DNA of 64,000 nt. Source: Acidobacteriota bacterium (GTDB lineage: Bacteria > Actinomycetota > Acidimicrobiia > Acidimicrobiales > Microtrichaceae). The stretch lies in contig QEUP01000009.1 of the NCBI GenBank assembly GCA_003577145.1, positions 62,001-126,000 on the forward strand, given 5' to 3'. The notes beneath the pieces were generated by a model that worked only from the letters and a program-made list of their open reading frames with translations, did no database searches and was not told where the DNA came from. Position numbers and translations under genes: made by a program. Shown here one piece after another: positions 1-9,400 of the stretch (within the stretch, counting starts at the first letter, position 1; every line of letters starts with the position of its first letter).

Positions 1-92
1 CACAGAGGGTCATATATATCGGAAGCGGAGATCGGAACCTTTAGCAGTATTCCCGGCGGGAGCGAGAGCTGCGGCGGGTGGAAGAGGCGGGA

Positions 93-1088
93 ATGAAGGC
101 GGGAGAGAACTCAGCGACACGGGCAGACACCACGGATCCGGCATTCGACGACGTCGTGATCGACCTTCGTGAGGTCGACCAGGGCAGACGTGACGGCAGC
201 GGCGACGGCGGCTCGAACGGGCGCGGCGACAACGGCCATGGGCGGCTCGCGCAGGGCGGCAAGGGCGCGTTGGTGTTGCAGCTGGCCACCGACACCCGAG
301 ACCTCGAGGCGATAGAAGCCGAGGTTGCCGAAGCGGCTCGCCAATCGACGGACGAAACCACTGAGGTGACCGGTTCTTCGGACGTGGCGGTGGTCGAGCC
401 CGAGGAGACCATCGAAGAGCAGGTTCGGCGCCGTTCCAGGCAAGCGAAGGTGGTCGTCCATCCCAACCCCTCACCGGTGTACCGGTTGTGCAAGAGGGCG
501 CTGGACCTGCTCATAGCAGTGCCGGCTCTCCTGCTCGCCCTGCCCATGATCGCGATCATGTGCCTGATCATCCGCATCGAGTCCCCGGGGCCGGCCATCT
601 TCCGGCAGTACCGGGTAGGCCAGGGCGGCAAGCTGATCAGGTTCTACAAGTTCAGGACCATGTACTCCGACGCCAAGGAGCGGTGGCCCGAGCTGTACGA
701 CTACCGGTTCACCGAGGACGAGCTGGAGAACCTCTACTACAAGAACGAGGTCGATCCCCGCAACACCCGCTTCGGGGCGTGGATCCGCAAGACGACCCTC
801 GACGAGCTGCCGAACCTGTTCAACGTTGTCATAGGCAACGTCAGCCTCGTCGGCCCCCGGCCCGAGCTCGAGGACATGGTCAAGTACTACACGCCCGAGC
901 AGTTGGCCAAGTTCAGTGTGAAGTCGGGCATCACCGGCCTGGCGGCCAGCACCGGGCGGAACAAGCTGACCGTGGTCGAACAGATCACGGCTGATGTCGA
1001 GTACGTGGCCAACCAGTCGATGCTCTTCGACCTGAGGATCATCTTCCGGACCGCCTGGAAGGTCGTCCGTGGGGAGGGCGCCGAGTAG
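93..1088 (+). CDS. Priming sugar-1-phosphate transferase (bacterial sugar transferase family)
   Basis: Membrane enzyme expected to start polysaccharide synthesis by moving a sugar-1-phosphate from a nucleotide sugar to undecaprenyl phosphate. After an acidic, probably disordered N-terminus (about 125 residues) comes a hydrophobic segment (KRALDLLIAVPALLLALPMI), then family motifs YKFRTM, LDELPNLFNVVIGN and SLVGPRPE. ATG at 93 is preferred over an in-frame GTG at 78 because GGCGGGA lies just upstream. It is the first gene of the locus and abuts the next gene at 1089. The N-terminal tail contains DDVVIDLRE, which recurs in the flippase tail. It lacks the long multi-pass N-terminal region of WbaP/CpsE-type enzymes, so it is of the short type. 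The sugar donor cannot be told from the sequence. Confidence 0.9.
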   Translation: MKAGENSATRADTTDPAFDDVVIDLREVDQGRRDGSGDGGSNGRGDNGHGRLAQGGKGALVLQLATDTRDLEAIEAEVAEAARQSTDETTEVTGSSDVAVVEPEETIEEQVRRRSRQAKVVVHPNPSPVYRLCKRALDLLIAVPALLLALPMIAIMCLIIRIESPGPAIFRQYRVGQGGKLIRFYKFRTMYSDAKERWPELYDYRFTEDELENLYYKNEVDPRNTRFGAWIRKTTLDELPNLFNVVIGNVSLVGPRPELEDMVKYYTPEQLAKFSVKSGITGLAASTGRNKLTVVEQITADVEYVANQSMLFDLRIIFRTAWKVVRGEGAE

Positions 1089-2012
1089 ATGCCTCGCCCC
1101 GACCTCACCGTCTGCCTTGTCGCCTACAACTGCCGTGAAGATCTCGTCAGGTGCGCGCGCTCGATCTACGACTCCCTGAAGGAGATCAGCGTCGAGGTCG
1201 TCCTTGCCGACAACGCGTCGAGCGACGACGTGCTCGAGGTCTTCCGTCGCGACTGGCCCCAGGTCCGGTTGGTGGAGATGGGGGAGAATGCCGGCTTCGC
1301 CAAGGCGAACAACGCCGGCATCGAGGTTTCGAGCGGGCGTCACGTCCTGTTGCTGAACCCCGACACGGAGGTGCACCCGGGCGCACTCGACGAGATGGTT
1401 GCTTTCGCAGACGCTCATCCCGGTGCCGGCGCAGTCGCGCCGAGGCTGCTCAATCCCGATCTCACCGACCAGGGCACCGCGCGGGCGTTTCCCACTGCGG
1501 CAGCGGCGCTTTTCGGGCGCCGCTCGCCGCTGACTCGCATGTTCCCCGGTAACCGCTGGTCGAAGAAGTTCCTCATCGGTCTCGAAGCCCGCGGAGAGGC
1601 ACCCTTCGAGGTCGACTGGGTCTCGGGGGCCTGCCTCATGGTGCCGCGTGAGGTCGTCACCGAGGTCGGACCTCTCGACGAGGACTTCTTCATGCACTGG
1701 GAAGATGCCGAATGGTGCCACCGGATCAAGTCGACTGGACGGGGCGTGTGGGCGGTGCCTGGCGCCCAGGTCGTGCACCACGAGGGGGGAAGCCGGAGGG
1801 GCTGGCCGCCCGCGCAGGTCTGGCACTTCCATCACGGCGCTTACCTGTACTGGAAGAAGACGCAAGCTCCCAACCCCCTGAACCCACTTCGGTGGCTCGC
1901 TGGGGCAGCATTGATGGCACGGGCGGCGCTCATCATCGCCCGCGACTCGTTGCTGCGGCGGGTCCGCCGGCCGGCCCCGGAGCCGGTTCCCTCGACGATT
2001 GCGAGTAGGTGA
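1089..2012 (+). CDS. Family 2 glycosyltransferase (rhamnosyltransferase-like)
   Basis: Inverting GT-A glycosyltransferase, probably adding a sugar to the lipid-linked repeat unit on the cytoplasmic face. Visible GT2 features are the N-terminal TVCLVAYNCRE strand, LADNASSDD, GENAGFAKANNAG, the LLNPDTEV metal-binding region and WVSGACLMVPREV, which is typical of WcaE/rhamnosyltransferase-like enzymes. A short hydrophobic stretch near the C-terminus (about 270-290) may associate with the membrane. It begins directly after the priming transferase stop and its TGA overlaps the GTG of the next gene, so it is translationally coupled. It is a clear paralogue of the gene at 10635, which shares the MGENAGF-anchored block. 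Donor and acceptor are unknown. Confidence 0.9.
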   Translation: MPRPDLTVCLVAYNCREDLVRCARSIYDSLKEISVEVVLADNASSDDVLEVFRRDWPQVRLVEMGENAGFAKANNAGIEVSSGRHVLLLNPDTEVHPGALDEMVAFADAHPGAGAVAPRLLNPDLTDQGTARAFPTAAAALFGRRSPLTRMFPGNRWSKKFLIGLEARGEAPFEVDWVSGACLMVPREVVTEVGPLDEDFFMHWEDAEWCHRIKSTGRGVWAVPGAQVVHHEGGSRRGWPPAQVWHFHHGAYLYWKKTQAPNPLNPLRWLAGAALMARAALIIARDSLLRRVRRPAPEPVPSTIASR

Positions 2013-3499
2013 TTCCTGTGGAACCCCATGAGATGTGGGTCGAGATGCGCCGGTACTGGCGCGTGGCCGTGGTGGCGGTCCTCGGCGCGATCCTGGCCTT
2101 CGGGCTGTCGTTCGCTGTGCCGAGGGAATACGAGTCCACCACGATGTTCCTCATCCGCGCCGCGGACACGTCCTACCAGCACACCGACGCGAACCCGCAA
2201 GGCAACCAGTTCATCGATCTCACCTCCGGCCTCACCGTCGGTCAGACCCAGGTCGAGTTGGCAACCTCGCGAACCGTGGCCGAGCAGGTGGTCGACGAGC
2301 TCGACCTGGACGCGCCGGAGAACGACGAGGAGCAAGGGCCGATCGGCAAGGCTCTCGGCCTGGTGACCGGAGGGCTCACCCGCGGGATCGCCTACATCAC
2401 CCATGGGCACTACCGCGAGCCCGATCCGTACGAGAAGGCGGTCGGTGAGGTGCAGGGGAGCCTGGTCGCCGAGGTGCAGCAGAACAGCTGGGTCCTGAAC
2501 CTGAAGTGCTACGCGGGAGAGGCCGAGGAAGCCCAGCAGATCTGCGACACCGCCAGCCAGGTCATCGAGGCGGAGAGTCAGGCCCGCTTCCGGGAGAACG
2601 CCGAGAACCAGGTGGAGTTCCTCACCGAGGAGCTGACGCGCATGTCCAACGAGGTCACGGCTGCGGCCCAGGCGTTGGCCGACTACGAGTCGGAAAACGA
2701 CATCGTGACCGCCAACGACGCGCTCAACAGCCTCGACGCCCAGACCGCCCGGAGCGTGCCCCAGCAAATCCAGGACCTCACGATCGACCTGGCCTCGGAG
2801 CAGGCACGTCTGGCGTCCCTACAGGCGGACTTGGCGGGTACGCCCGAGTTCCAGACCAGCAACCAGCAGATCGTCACGGGCAGATCCTCGACCGATGTCG
2901 AGACGAGCCTCAACAATCCGACCTACAGCAGCCTCCAGAGCCAGATCGACACCACCAACGCGAACATCGCCTCGATCGAAGCCGAGCTGGCCCAGCTGCA
3001 GGGCCTGATGGGTGACCTCACGGTCGAGGACGTCAACAACCAGCAGGTCGAGCTGTTGGGGCTCCAGGCCGATCTCGATGCGGCCAACATCGCCTACCAG
3101 GCCGTGGCCAGCCAGTACGAGCTGGCCGTGGTGGCCGCCAACGGATCCGAGACCCGCTTCGACCTGACGCTCGAGCAGGACCAGCCCACCTTGCCCACCT
3201 ACCCGGCGCGACCTCTGCGCTACCTGTACCTCTTCCTCGGGCTGTTCATCGGGGCTCTGGCGGGCGGCCTGCTGACATGGATGCACAGCCACCGGCCCTT
3301 GTCGACGGACGAGGAAGGCGACGCCGTTGCACCACCGGCGGCCGATGAGATCGATCTCACCGAGATGGAGCCGACCCCGGCGGCGGAGACCCAGCGGATC
3401 GACCTGACGCGCCTCAAGGCGCTCTCGGAACAGGGAGCAGTAGGCGAACCGCCGGGGACGGGCCGTGGCAACGGCGGCGAATCTGACCTCCACGGTTGA
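2009..3499 (+). CDS. Wzz-like polysaccharide co-polymerase / chain-length regulator
   Basis: Likely sets polymer length together with the Wzy-type polymerase. One membrane helix lies near the N-terminus (residues about 15-35), followed by a long Glu/Gln/Ala-rich helical extracytoplasmic domain with coiled-coil character. A proline-rich stretch (PTLPTYPARP) precedes a second membrane helix (about 406-425), which is the Wzz/PCP architecture. No Walker motifs or tyrosine-rich tail follow, so no BY-kinase is fused and none is nearby. The cytoplasmic C-terminal tail carries DEIDLTEM and QRIDLTRLKAL, loosely resembling the VVIDLR peptide of two neighbouring proteins. The GTG start overlaps the preceding stop by 4 bases (GTGA). 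Confidence 0.87.
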   Translation: MIPVEPHEMWVEMRRYWRVAVVAVLGAILAFGLSFAVPREYESTTMFLIRAADTSYQHTDANPQGNQFIDLTSGLTVGQTQVELATSRTVAEQVVDELDLDAPENDEEQGPIGKALGLVTGGLTRGIAYITHGHYREPDPYEKAVGEVQGSLVAEVQQNSWVLNLKCYAGEAEEAQQICDTASQVIEAESQARFRENAENQVEFLTEELTRMSNEVTAAAQALADYESENDIVTANDALNSLDAQTARSVPQQIQDLTIDLASEQARLASLQADLAGTPEFQTSNQQIVTGRSSTDVETSLNNPTYSSLQSQIDTTNANIASIEAELAQLQGLMGDLTVEDVNNQQVELLGLQADLDAANIAYQAVASQYELAVVAANGSETRFDLTLEQDQPTLPTYPARPLRYLYLFLGLFIGALAGGLLTWMHSHRPLSTDEEGDAVAPPAADEIDLTEMEPTPAAETQRIDLTRLKALSEQGAVGEPPGTGRGNGGESDLHG

Positions 3500-3521
3500 G
3501 CAACCTCCGGCGGAAGTCGCT

Positions 3522-5366
3522 ATGAGCACGATCGAGCAGCAGCCCGGAGTCGCAGTGGTCGACGGGGACGTCGCCAACAGGGCTGCCGTCAGCACTGGCA
3601 GCGAAGCGGTCAAGACCTTCGTGATGGTCGTGTTCAACGCCGTCACCTGGTTTGCCATCGCCCGCTACCTGGGTGCCGACCAGTTCGGCCAGTACGTCCT
3701 GGTGACGTTCGTGGCCAACTTCGTGTCGCTGATCCCCGCGGCACGGCTCGACAAGCTGGTCGTGCGGGAGATCACCCAGGGCGCCGACGAACGGGAGATC
3801 CTCGGAAACGTCATCGTGGTCCAGCTCGGGCTGGCCCTCGGTGCAACCGCCTTGAACCAGCTCATCCTGCTCGGTATCGGGCTGGCCAAAGGCGAGATCT
3901 CCTGGGCGATCCAGCTCGGTGGCCTGCTGGCGTCGGCGATGTTCTTCACCGACTCGCTGCTGACGGTCTTCGCGGTGTTCCAGGCCAGGTTGAAGTCGCA
4001 GTGGGAGGCGCTGGCCCGGATCGCCTCGGTGACCGTCAAGACGATCATCGTCTTCGCCCTGATCTTCGCCGGTGCACCGATGTGGACCTTCCTGGGGGCG
4101 CTGCCGGCGGGCCAGGTGGTGGCGATATTCGTCGCCTACTACGTCGTCCGGCGCAAGTTCGGCATCTGGCCGCGCTGGACCACCGCGCGCGCAGGCTGGA
4201 TACTCCGCCAGGCGGTGCCCCTGGGCCTGGGCATGCTGCTGGCCATGGGGTGGATGCAGTTCGACACGGTGATGGTGTCGATCATGAGGAGCGACGCGGA
4301 GACCGCTTACTACGGCGGGGTCATGCAGCTGATCCAGTACTCGATGCTGGCAGGCGGGATCATCGCGCTGGTGATGTTCCCGATCCTGTCGGCCCACTGG
4401 GGTCGCGACCACCGGCGATTCGACAACGTCAACCGGGGCACCTTCGACACCGCCTTCGTGGTCTACACGCCCGTGGCGGTCATCCTGTGGTGCATCGACC
4501 TCCCGGCCTTCCTGGAGAAGCTCTACGGCCCCGGATACGGGCAGGCGGCAACGGCCTTTCGGCTGTTGAGCCTCGCGCTCATCTTCATGACGGTTGTGGC
4601 GTGGCAGTCGTTCGTGCTGCTGGCGGCCGACCGCCAGCGCCTCACCGTGTGGGTCAACGCCATGGGTCTGGTGCTGACAGTCGTGATGAACCTCATCTTC
4701 ATCCCGACGTATGGCATCAGCGGTGCCGCCTTTGCATCGGCGATGACCATGTTCACGACCATGGCGGTCGCGCTGGTCGTGACATGGAAGGTCGCCCATA
4801 CCCGCCCGGGGATCGGCCGGCTGGTACGGACGCTGGTGGCCAACGCGCTCCTGCTGGTCGGTCTGTGGCGTCTGGCCGATGTCGGCCTCGGCAACCTCGC
4901 CCTCATAGCGATCGCGGTCCTCGCGTACCTACCGCTCCTGTTGCTCTGCGGCGTGGTGAGGCCGTCGATGCTGGATGTGCTGAGGAAGCGCCCACCTGGT
5001 CCAGAGGAGGAGCAGCGAGCTCCCGGAAGGTTCCTGGGTGAGCTACTGGAGGAGGAAGCCTTGTCCTCGACTACGACATCTGTCCTGAGTCTGCCGGCCG
5101 AGGAGGTGCTCGGTCCCTCGACCCACGACATGGTGCTGGAGATCCTCGCCCGCGTCGGTGCGGACCGGTACCTCAACCCCGAAGCCCGCATGCGTGCCCA
5201 ACTGCTCGCTGCCGGCGCCCGGAGCGCTGAGACCGCAACGACCGACGACGAGGTTGTCATCGACCTGCGGGCCCAGCCGCAGGAGCAGAGCGGTCCGCAG
5301 GAGCAGAGCGGCTCGCAGGGGCAGGGCGGCTCGCAGGAGGAGACCCTGGTGGAGGTGGACGCATGA
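3522..5366 (+). CDS. Polysaccharide flippase, Wzx/MATE-like, with long acidic C-terminal tail
   Basis: Multi-pass membrane protein expected to flip the undecaprenyl-linked repeat unit. The first roughly 490 residues hold about 12-14 hydrophobic segments with Wzx hallmarks: an early YLGADQFGQYVLV segment and a late LIFIPTYGISGAAFASAM segment. The last roughly 120 residues are hydrophilic, including EEEQRAPGRF, a predicted helical STHDMVLEILARVG segment, DDEVVIDLR and a Q/E/S/G-rich repeat. Such a tail is unusual for Wzx. ATG at 3522 is preferred because GGCGGAAG lies 5-12 bases upstream and the gene then starts just after the wzz stop. A GTG at 3465 would overlap that gene. It overlaps the next gene by ATGA. 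Confidence 0.88.
   Translation: MSTIEQQPGVAVVDGDVANRAAVSTGSEAVKTFVMVVFNAVTWFAIARYLGADQFGQYVLVTFVANFVSLIPAARLDKLVVREITQGADEREILGNVIVVQLGLALGATALNQLILLGIGLAKGEISWAIQLGGLLASAMFFTDSLLTVFAVFQARLKSQWEALARIASVTVKTIIVFALIFAGAPMWTFLGALPAGQVVAIFVAYYVVRRKFGIWPRWTTARAGWILRQAVPLGLGMLLAMGWMQFDTVMVSIMRSDAETAYYGGVMQLIQYSMLAGGIIALVMFPILSAHWGRDHRRFDNVNRGTFDTAFVVYTPVAVILWCIDLPAFLEKLYGPGYGQAATAFRLLSLALIFMTVVAWQSFVLLAADRQRLTVWVNAMGLVLTVVMNLIFIPTYGISGAAFASAMTMFTTMAVALVVTWKVAHTRPGIGRLVRTLVANALLLVGLWRLADVGLGNLALIAIAVLAYLPLLLLCGVVRPSMLDVLRKRPPGPEEEQRAPGRFLGELLEEEALSSTTTSVLSLPAEEVLGPSTHDMVLEILARVGADRYLNPEARMRAQLLAAGARSAETATTDDEVVIDLRAQPQEQSGPQEQSGSQGQGGSQEETLVEVDA
5279..5340 (+). repeat. Three tandem 18-bp coding repeats in the flippase tail
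   Basis: Units at 5279-5296, 5297-5314 and 5315-5332, with a partial unit at 5333-5340. Each has the pattern GCAGGAGCAGAGCGGCTC with one to three changes. They encode PQEQSG/SQEQSG/SQGQGG-like hexapeptides at the very end of the flippase. The length is a multiple of three, so copy-number change would lengthen or shorten the tail without a frameshift. Confidence 0.85.
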
Positions 5367-6403
5367 CCGCTGCCCCGGTGGATGTCCACCGCATCCCCGA
5401 TTCGCAGCTTCCCACCTTCTCGGTGATCATTCCCACCTACAACCGGTGTGCCGTCGGCGAGAGGACAATCGACTGCCTGCTGGCATGCGACTACCCGGAC
5501 GACAGGTACGAGCTGATCATCTGCGACAACTCCTCTGACGGCACCCCCGACATGGTCAAGCGCAAGGCCGAGGAGTCGACCGTACCCATCCACCTGCTCT
5601 TCAACGACGAGCGCCTGCCGGCGGTCAAGCGCAACCAGGGTCTGGCCATGGCCGGTGGGGACTACGTCTGCTACATGAACGACGATGTGTGGGTGAGGCC
5701 TTCGTTTCTCAGGGAGCACCTGCGTACCCATCTGCAGTACGCCCCCGAGCCGATCGCTGTGCTCGGACACTGCGAGCAGTCGGGACAGATGCCCGATACC
5801 GCCTACCTGGCGTGGTATCGCCCCTTCGCGTATCACCTCATCGCCGATCAGGCCGACGGGCCGGTTCCGTACCAGTTCAACTGGTCCATGAACCTCTCGC
5901 TGCCCAGGTCGGAGATGCTCGATCGCAACCTGGTCTTTCACGAGGACTGGGCCAACATCGGGCACGAGGACGTCGAGCTGGGCTTCAGGTGGCAGAAGGC
6001 CGGCAACCGGTTGATCTACAACCCGAAGGCCTGGGGTGAGCACTACCACCCCCACACCCTCGACAGCACGTGCGACCTCCAGGTGTCGATCGGTCGTGGC
6101 CTCCGCGATCTCGAAGTGCTCATTCCCGAGCGCGAGCTGGCGGCGACCTACGGGCTGTTCAATTGGTCCAATCCGCGACCTGTGCTGGTCCGCCAGGTGG
6201 CTCGCAAGGCACTCTTCAACAGGTGGACGGCACCGTTCCTGCGTCGGAGGCTTGCCACCTACAACCGGCGCAGCCGCCTGGCCGAGTGGACCTATCCCAA
6301 GATCGTCCTCCACTACATGGAGAAGGGGTACCGGGAGCAGGGCCCGCGCTGCCCCGCTCCCACTCCGATCCAACATCGACCTGCCGAACTAATCGCCTCC
6401 TGA
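5363..6403 (+). CDS. Family 2 glycosyltransferase
   Basis: Cytoplasmic GT-A glycosyltransferase of the polysaccharide locus. It starts with FSVIIPTYNRC, then LIICDNSSDGTPDMV, PAVKRNQGLAMAGGDY and the YMNDDVW acidic motif expected to bind the metal-nucleotide sugar. NIGHEDVELGFRWQKAG supplies the downstream ED acceptor/catalytic-base motif common in chondroitin-synthase-like GT2 enzymes. No membrane helix is obvious. The ATG overlaps the flippase TGA (ATGA) and the stop is followed at once by the ATG of the polymerase fusion, so it sits between flippase and polymerase. It is only distantly related to the GT2 genes at 1089 and 10635. Substrate unknown. Confidence 0.88.
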   Translation: MTAAPVDVHRIPDSQLPTFSVIIPTYNRCAVGERTIDCLLACDYPDDRYELIICDNSSDGTPDMVKRKAEESTVPIHLLFNDERLPAVKRNQGLAMAGGDYVCYMNDDVWVRPSFLREHLRTHLQYAPEPIAVLGHCEQSGQMPDTAYLAWYRPFAYHLIADQADGPVPYQFNWSMNLSLPRSEMLDRNLVFHEDWANIGHEDVELGFRWQKAGNRLIYNPKAWGEHYHPHTLDSTCDLQVSIGRGLRDLEVLIPERELAATYGLFNWSNPRPVLVRQVARKALFNRWTAPFLRRRLATYNRRSRLAEWTYPKIVLHYMEKGYREQGPRCPAPTPIQHRPAELIAS

Positions 6404-9400
6404 ATGATCGTCACTCCGACTCCTACCGAAGAGGTGGCCGGTAGCGACACCGGACAAGCCTCGTCCCGCCGTGCCAGACCGCGCGGCTGGCGCCGGCTGT
6501 GGTCCTGGCTGGTGTTCTGGGCGTTCGCCGGTACCGCGGCGATCCTCGCGTGGGTGTTCGCCTCCGCGGGCATCAAAGGGGTTGTCTTCGCTGTCTTCCT
6601 GATCCTCGTCGGGGTCGCCCTCTACGTCTTCCGTGACTTCGTCCGTTACTGGGTCTTCATGCCTTCTGACGACGTGCCGCCACCTCGCGTCGACGGGTGG
6701 ACCTACGTCCTTCGCCAGGCCATGGCACGCAAGACGCTGCCGTTCCAGGGCAGCGCGGTGGTGATAGCCGCCTTCCTGTCGGCTGTGGCGGCCCTGGTGG
6801 CCACCCAGCTTGGCCTGCTCTGGGTGATCATCGCGTTGGGCCTCGTGAGCGTGCTGACCTTGCTGGTGATCGTGAAGAACCGGACGCTGTTCTTCTTGTT
6901 CGCCGTGTCGGTCTCGATGTGCATCATCTTGTACAAGGCGATCTCCGAGCTGACGCCCAACAGCTACGTCCCTGGCGTCTACATCACGACCTTGGACGTG
7001 ATGCTGATAGTCCTGTACCTGATCTGGATAGCCGAGGGCACCTTCGCACAGGACCTCAAGGAGGGTTTCCAGCAGAAGATCCTCTGGCTCCCGCTGCTGG
7101 TGATGCCACTGGTGTTCATCTCCGCCCTCAATGCGCCAAGCTTCACACTGGTCATGGGCGAGTTCGTGCGCTTCCTCTGGATGTGGGCGCTGTTCGTCTA
7201 CATGGCGGTACGGATCAGGCGCAAGGAGCACATCTGGGCGCTGCTTCTCGGCTGGGGTGTGATCTGCCTGATCGAGGTGCTGGTGACCGGCAGCCAGTAC
7301 GCCACCGGTGGCTTCCTCGGCATCGGCATGTTCGAGGTGAACTTCGATCCTGAAGCACGTCAGTCAGGCCGGCCCTTCGGCACCTTCATACACCCGGTGT
7401 TCCTGGCCACGGTCCAGGGCATGCTGGCCATCATGCTCGGCGCATTCGCCCTGCACCTGCGCAAGGGCACGGTGCTACGCATCCTCGCGCTGGCGTTCGT
7501 GCCGATCGCCCTGACACCGATGTTCTTCTCCATGACGAGGGCTCCGCTGGCCGTGGTTTCGGTGCCCCTCATCGTCCTCATCGTCTGGGCGGTGAGGAAG
7601 CAGTGGTTGTCCATCAAGGTCGTGCTGCTCGTTCTGCTCATCGGCTGCGTCGGTCTGGTCGTGTTCAACCAGCAGGTCGCCGGCGTGTTCGGCACCAACT
7701 TCAGCGGCGGGGAGTTCCGTGAGCAATGGGATGCCAGGTGGGAGACCAACATCGTCGGCTATCGGATGATCAAGGACGAGCCGCTCATCGGGACAGGCAT
7801 CAACAACTTCCAGCGCCACCTCATGGAGTACCTGGAGAACAACCTGCTCTTCTACGGGCACCCATCGCACAACTTCTACATCCTGATGACAGCCGAGTCG
7901 GGCTTCCTGGGGCTGTTCGCGGTGCTGATCATAGGCATCACCTTCTTCGTGCTCGCCATCAGGCTGTCGCGGGTCAAAGACCGCTTCCTCGCCAGCATCG
8001 GGGTGGGCGCAACGGTCGCGTTCGTGTATCTCACACTCGAGGAGATGTTCAGCTTCTCGCTCAAACAGGACATCCCTCTCGCCTTCTACTGGGTCATCTG
8101 CGGTGTCGTCGTGGCCTGCCTGAAGATGGCCGGCGAGGACGGGCCGACCAGGGCCGCCCGGCGGCGTGAGGCGCTCGGCAGTGGTGATGCCGGTGACGGA
8201 TCATCACCGCGCCCACAAGAGAGTGCTGTCGGGTCGGTGCAGGTCGCAGTGCACCCGCGTGCGCCTGCCGGCCCGGTGTCGAACCGCGACCGCCGGCCTG
8301 TGCCGGTTGGTGCGCGAGCGGTTTCCACCGGACGGGACTTCGGGGCGCACGGCCGCGTCCGCTCCTGGGGTGAGCGGGTCACGTTGGGCTTCGATCGCTT
8401 CACCGACATGCTGCTGGCCCCCATCGCTGCGTCGGGCCGGCTCATCGCCTTGGTCGTGAGGGGAACAGCGAGGGTTGTCGCCAAGGGTGCCAGCCGGTTC
8501 ATGTCGTGGTGGGGGTCGGGGCCGGTGCCGGTCGAGAGGCCACCGGAGCCGAGCCTTGCCGCCGGGGGCGGCGGGCGGCTCTCCGGCATCGGGCGGAGGT
8601 TCCGGGGCTTCGGCTGGAAGAAGCCGGCCGCGGCGGGCGTGGTCGTGGCGGTTCTGGCGCTTGCCTCGTCGGTCGTGGCTCAGAGCGGGCCCACCAACAC
8701 CGACGGTATGGAGATGGTCTTCGGAGCCACGCACAAGGGCACGGGTCAATCGGGTATCTACGTGGCAGACGGCAATGGCGGGCACCTCCAGAGGATCACA
8801 CCGGCTGACGGCAGGCGCTACGAGGCACCCGTTTGGTCCCACGGAGGGAACAAGATCGTGTTCAGCTCGGGGGGTGGGGCCGCGCACGAACCGTTGAACC
8901 TCTACCTCATGAACCCCGACGGGTCCGGTGTCGAGCAGATCACCGACGTCGACTGGCAGGTACGGGCGACTGACTCGCTGGACGGGCGCCGCATTCTCGC
9001 CGAGGCCGATGTACCGGGCGTGGGGCAGGGTGTCTACGAGATCGACCTGGACACCCTCGCAATCGTCCCGGTCACGAGCGGCTCGTCTCTCAGCTCCGAT
9101 GGGGGAGGTTCCTACGAAGCTGGGGGCGGCGGCATCGTGTTCGCTAGCCAGGGCGAAGCTGTCCCGAGCCAGCTCTACCGGGTCGGGCTCGACGGCACGG
9201 GCCTGGCGCCCGTCGCTCAGGGCCAGTACGCCAACATCCAACCCGACGTGTCGGCGGAAGGCATGACGGCGTATGCGTCCTTCCGTGGGAGCGATCCGCT
9301 GACGGCCGATATCTCCGAGCCGTCTGGCTCCGCTGACTGGAAGGTCGCGGTGATGGACCCTGAGACCGGTGAGGAGAAACTGCTGGGCGACGGGCGCAGT

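Noticed and set aside
471-1865. 464-codon open frame on the minus strand opposite the priming transferase and first glycosyltransferase
   Set aside because: Antisense shadow in GC-rich DNA; the plus-strand genes have clear family motifs and this translation has none.
3414-4799. 461-codon minus-strand frame opposite the flippase
   Set aside because: Composition is Asp/His/Arg-rich without hydrophobic pattern, typical of the complement of a membrane-protein gene.
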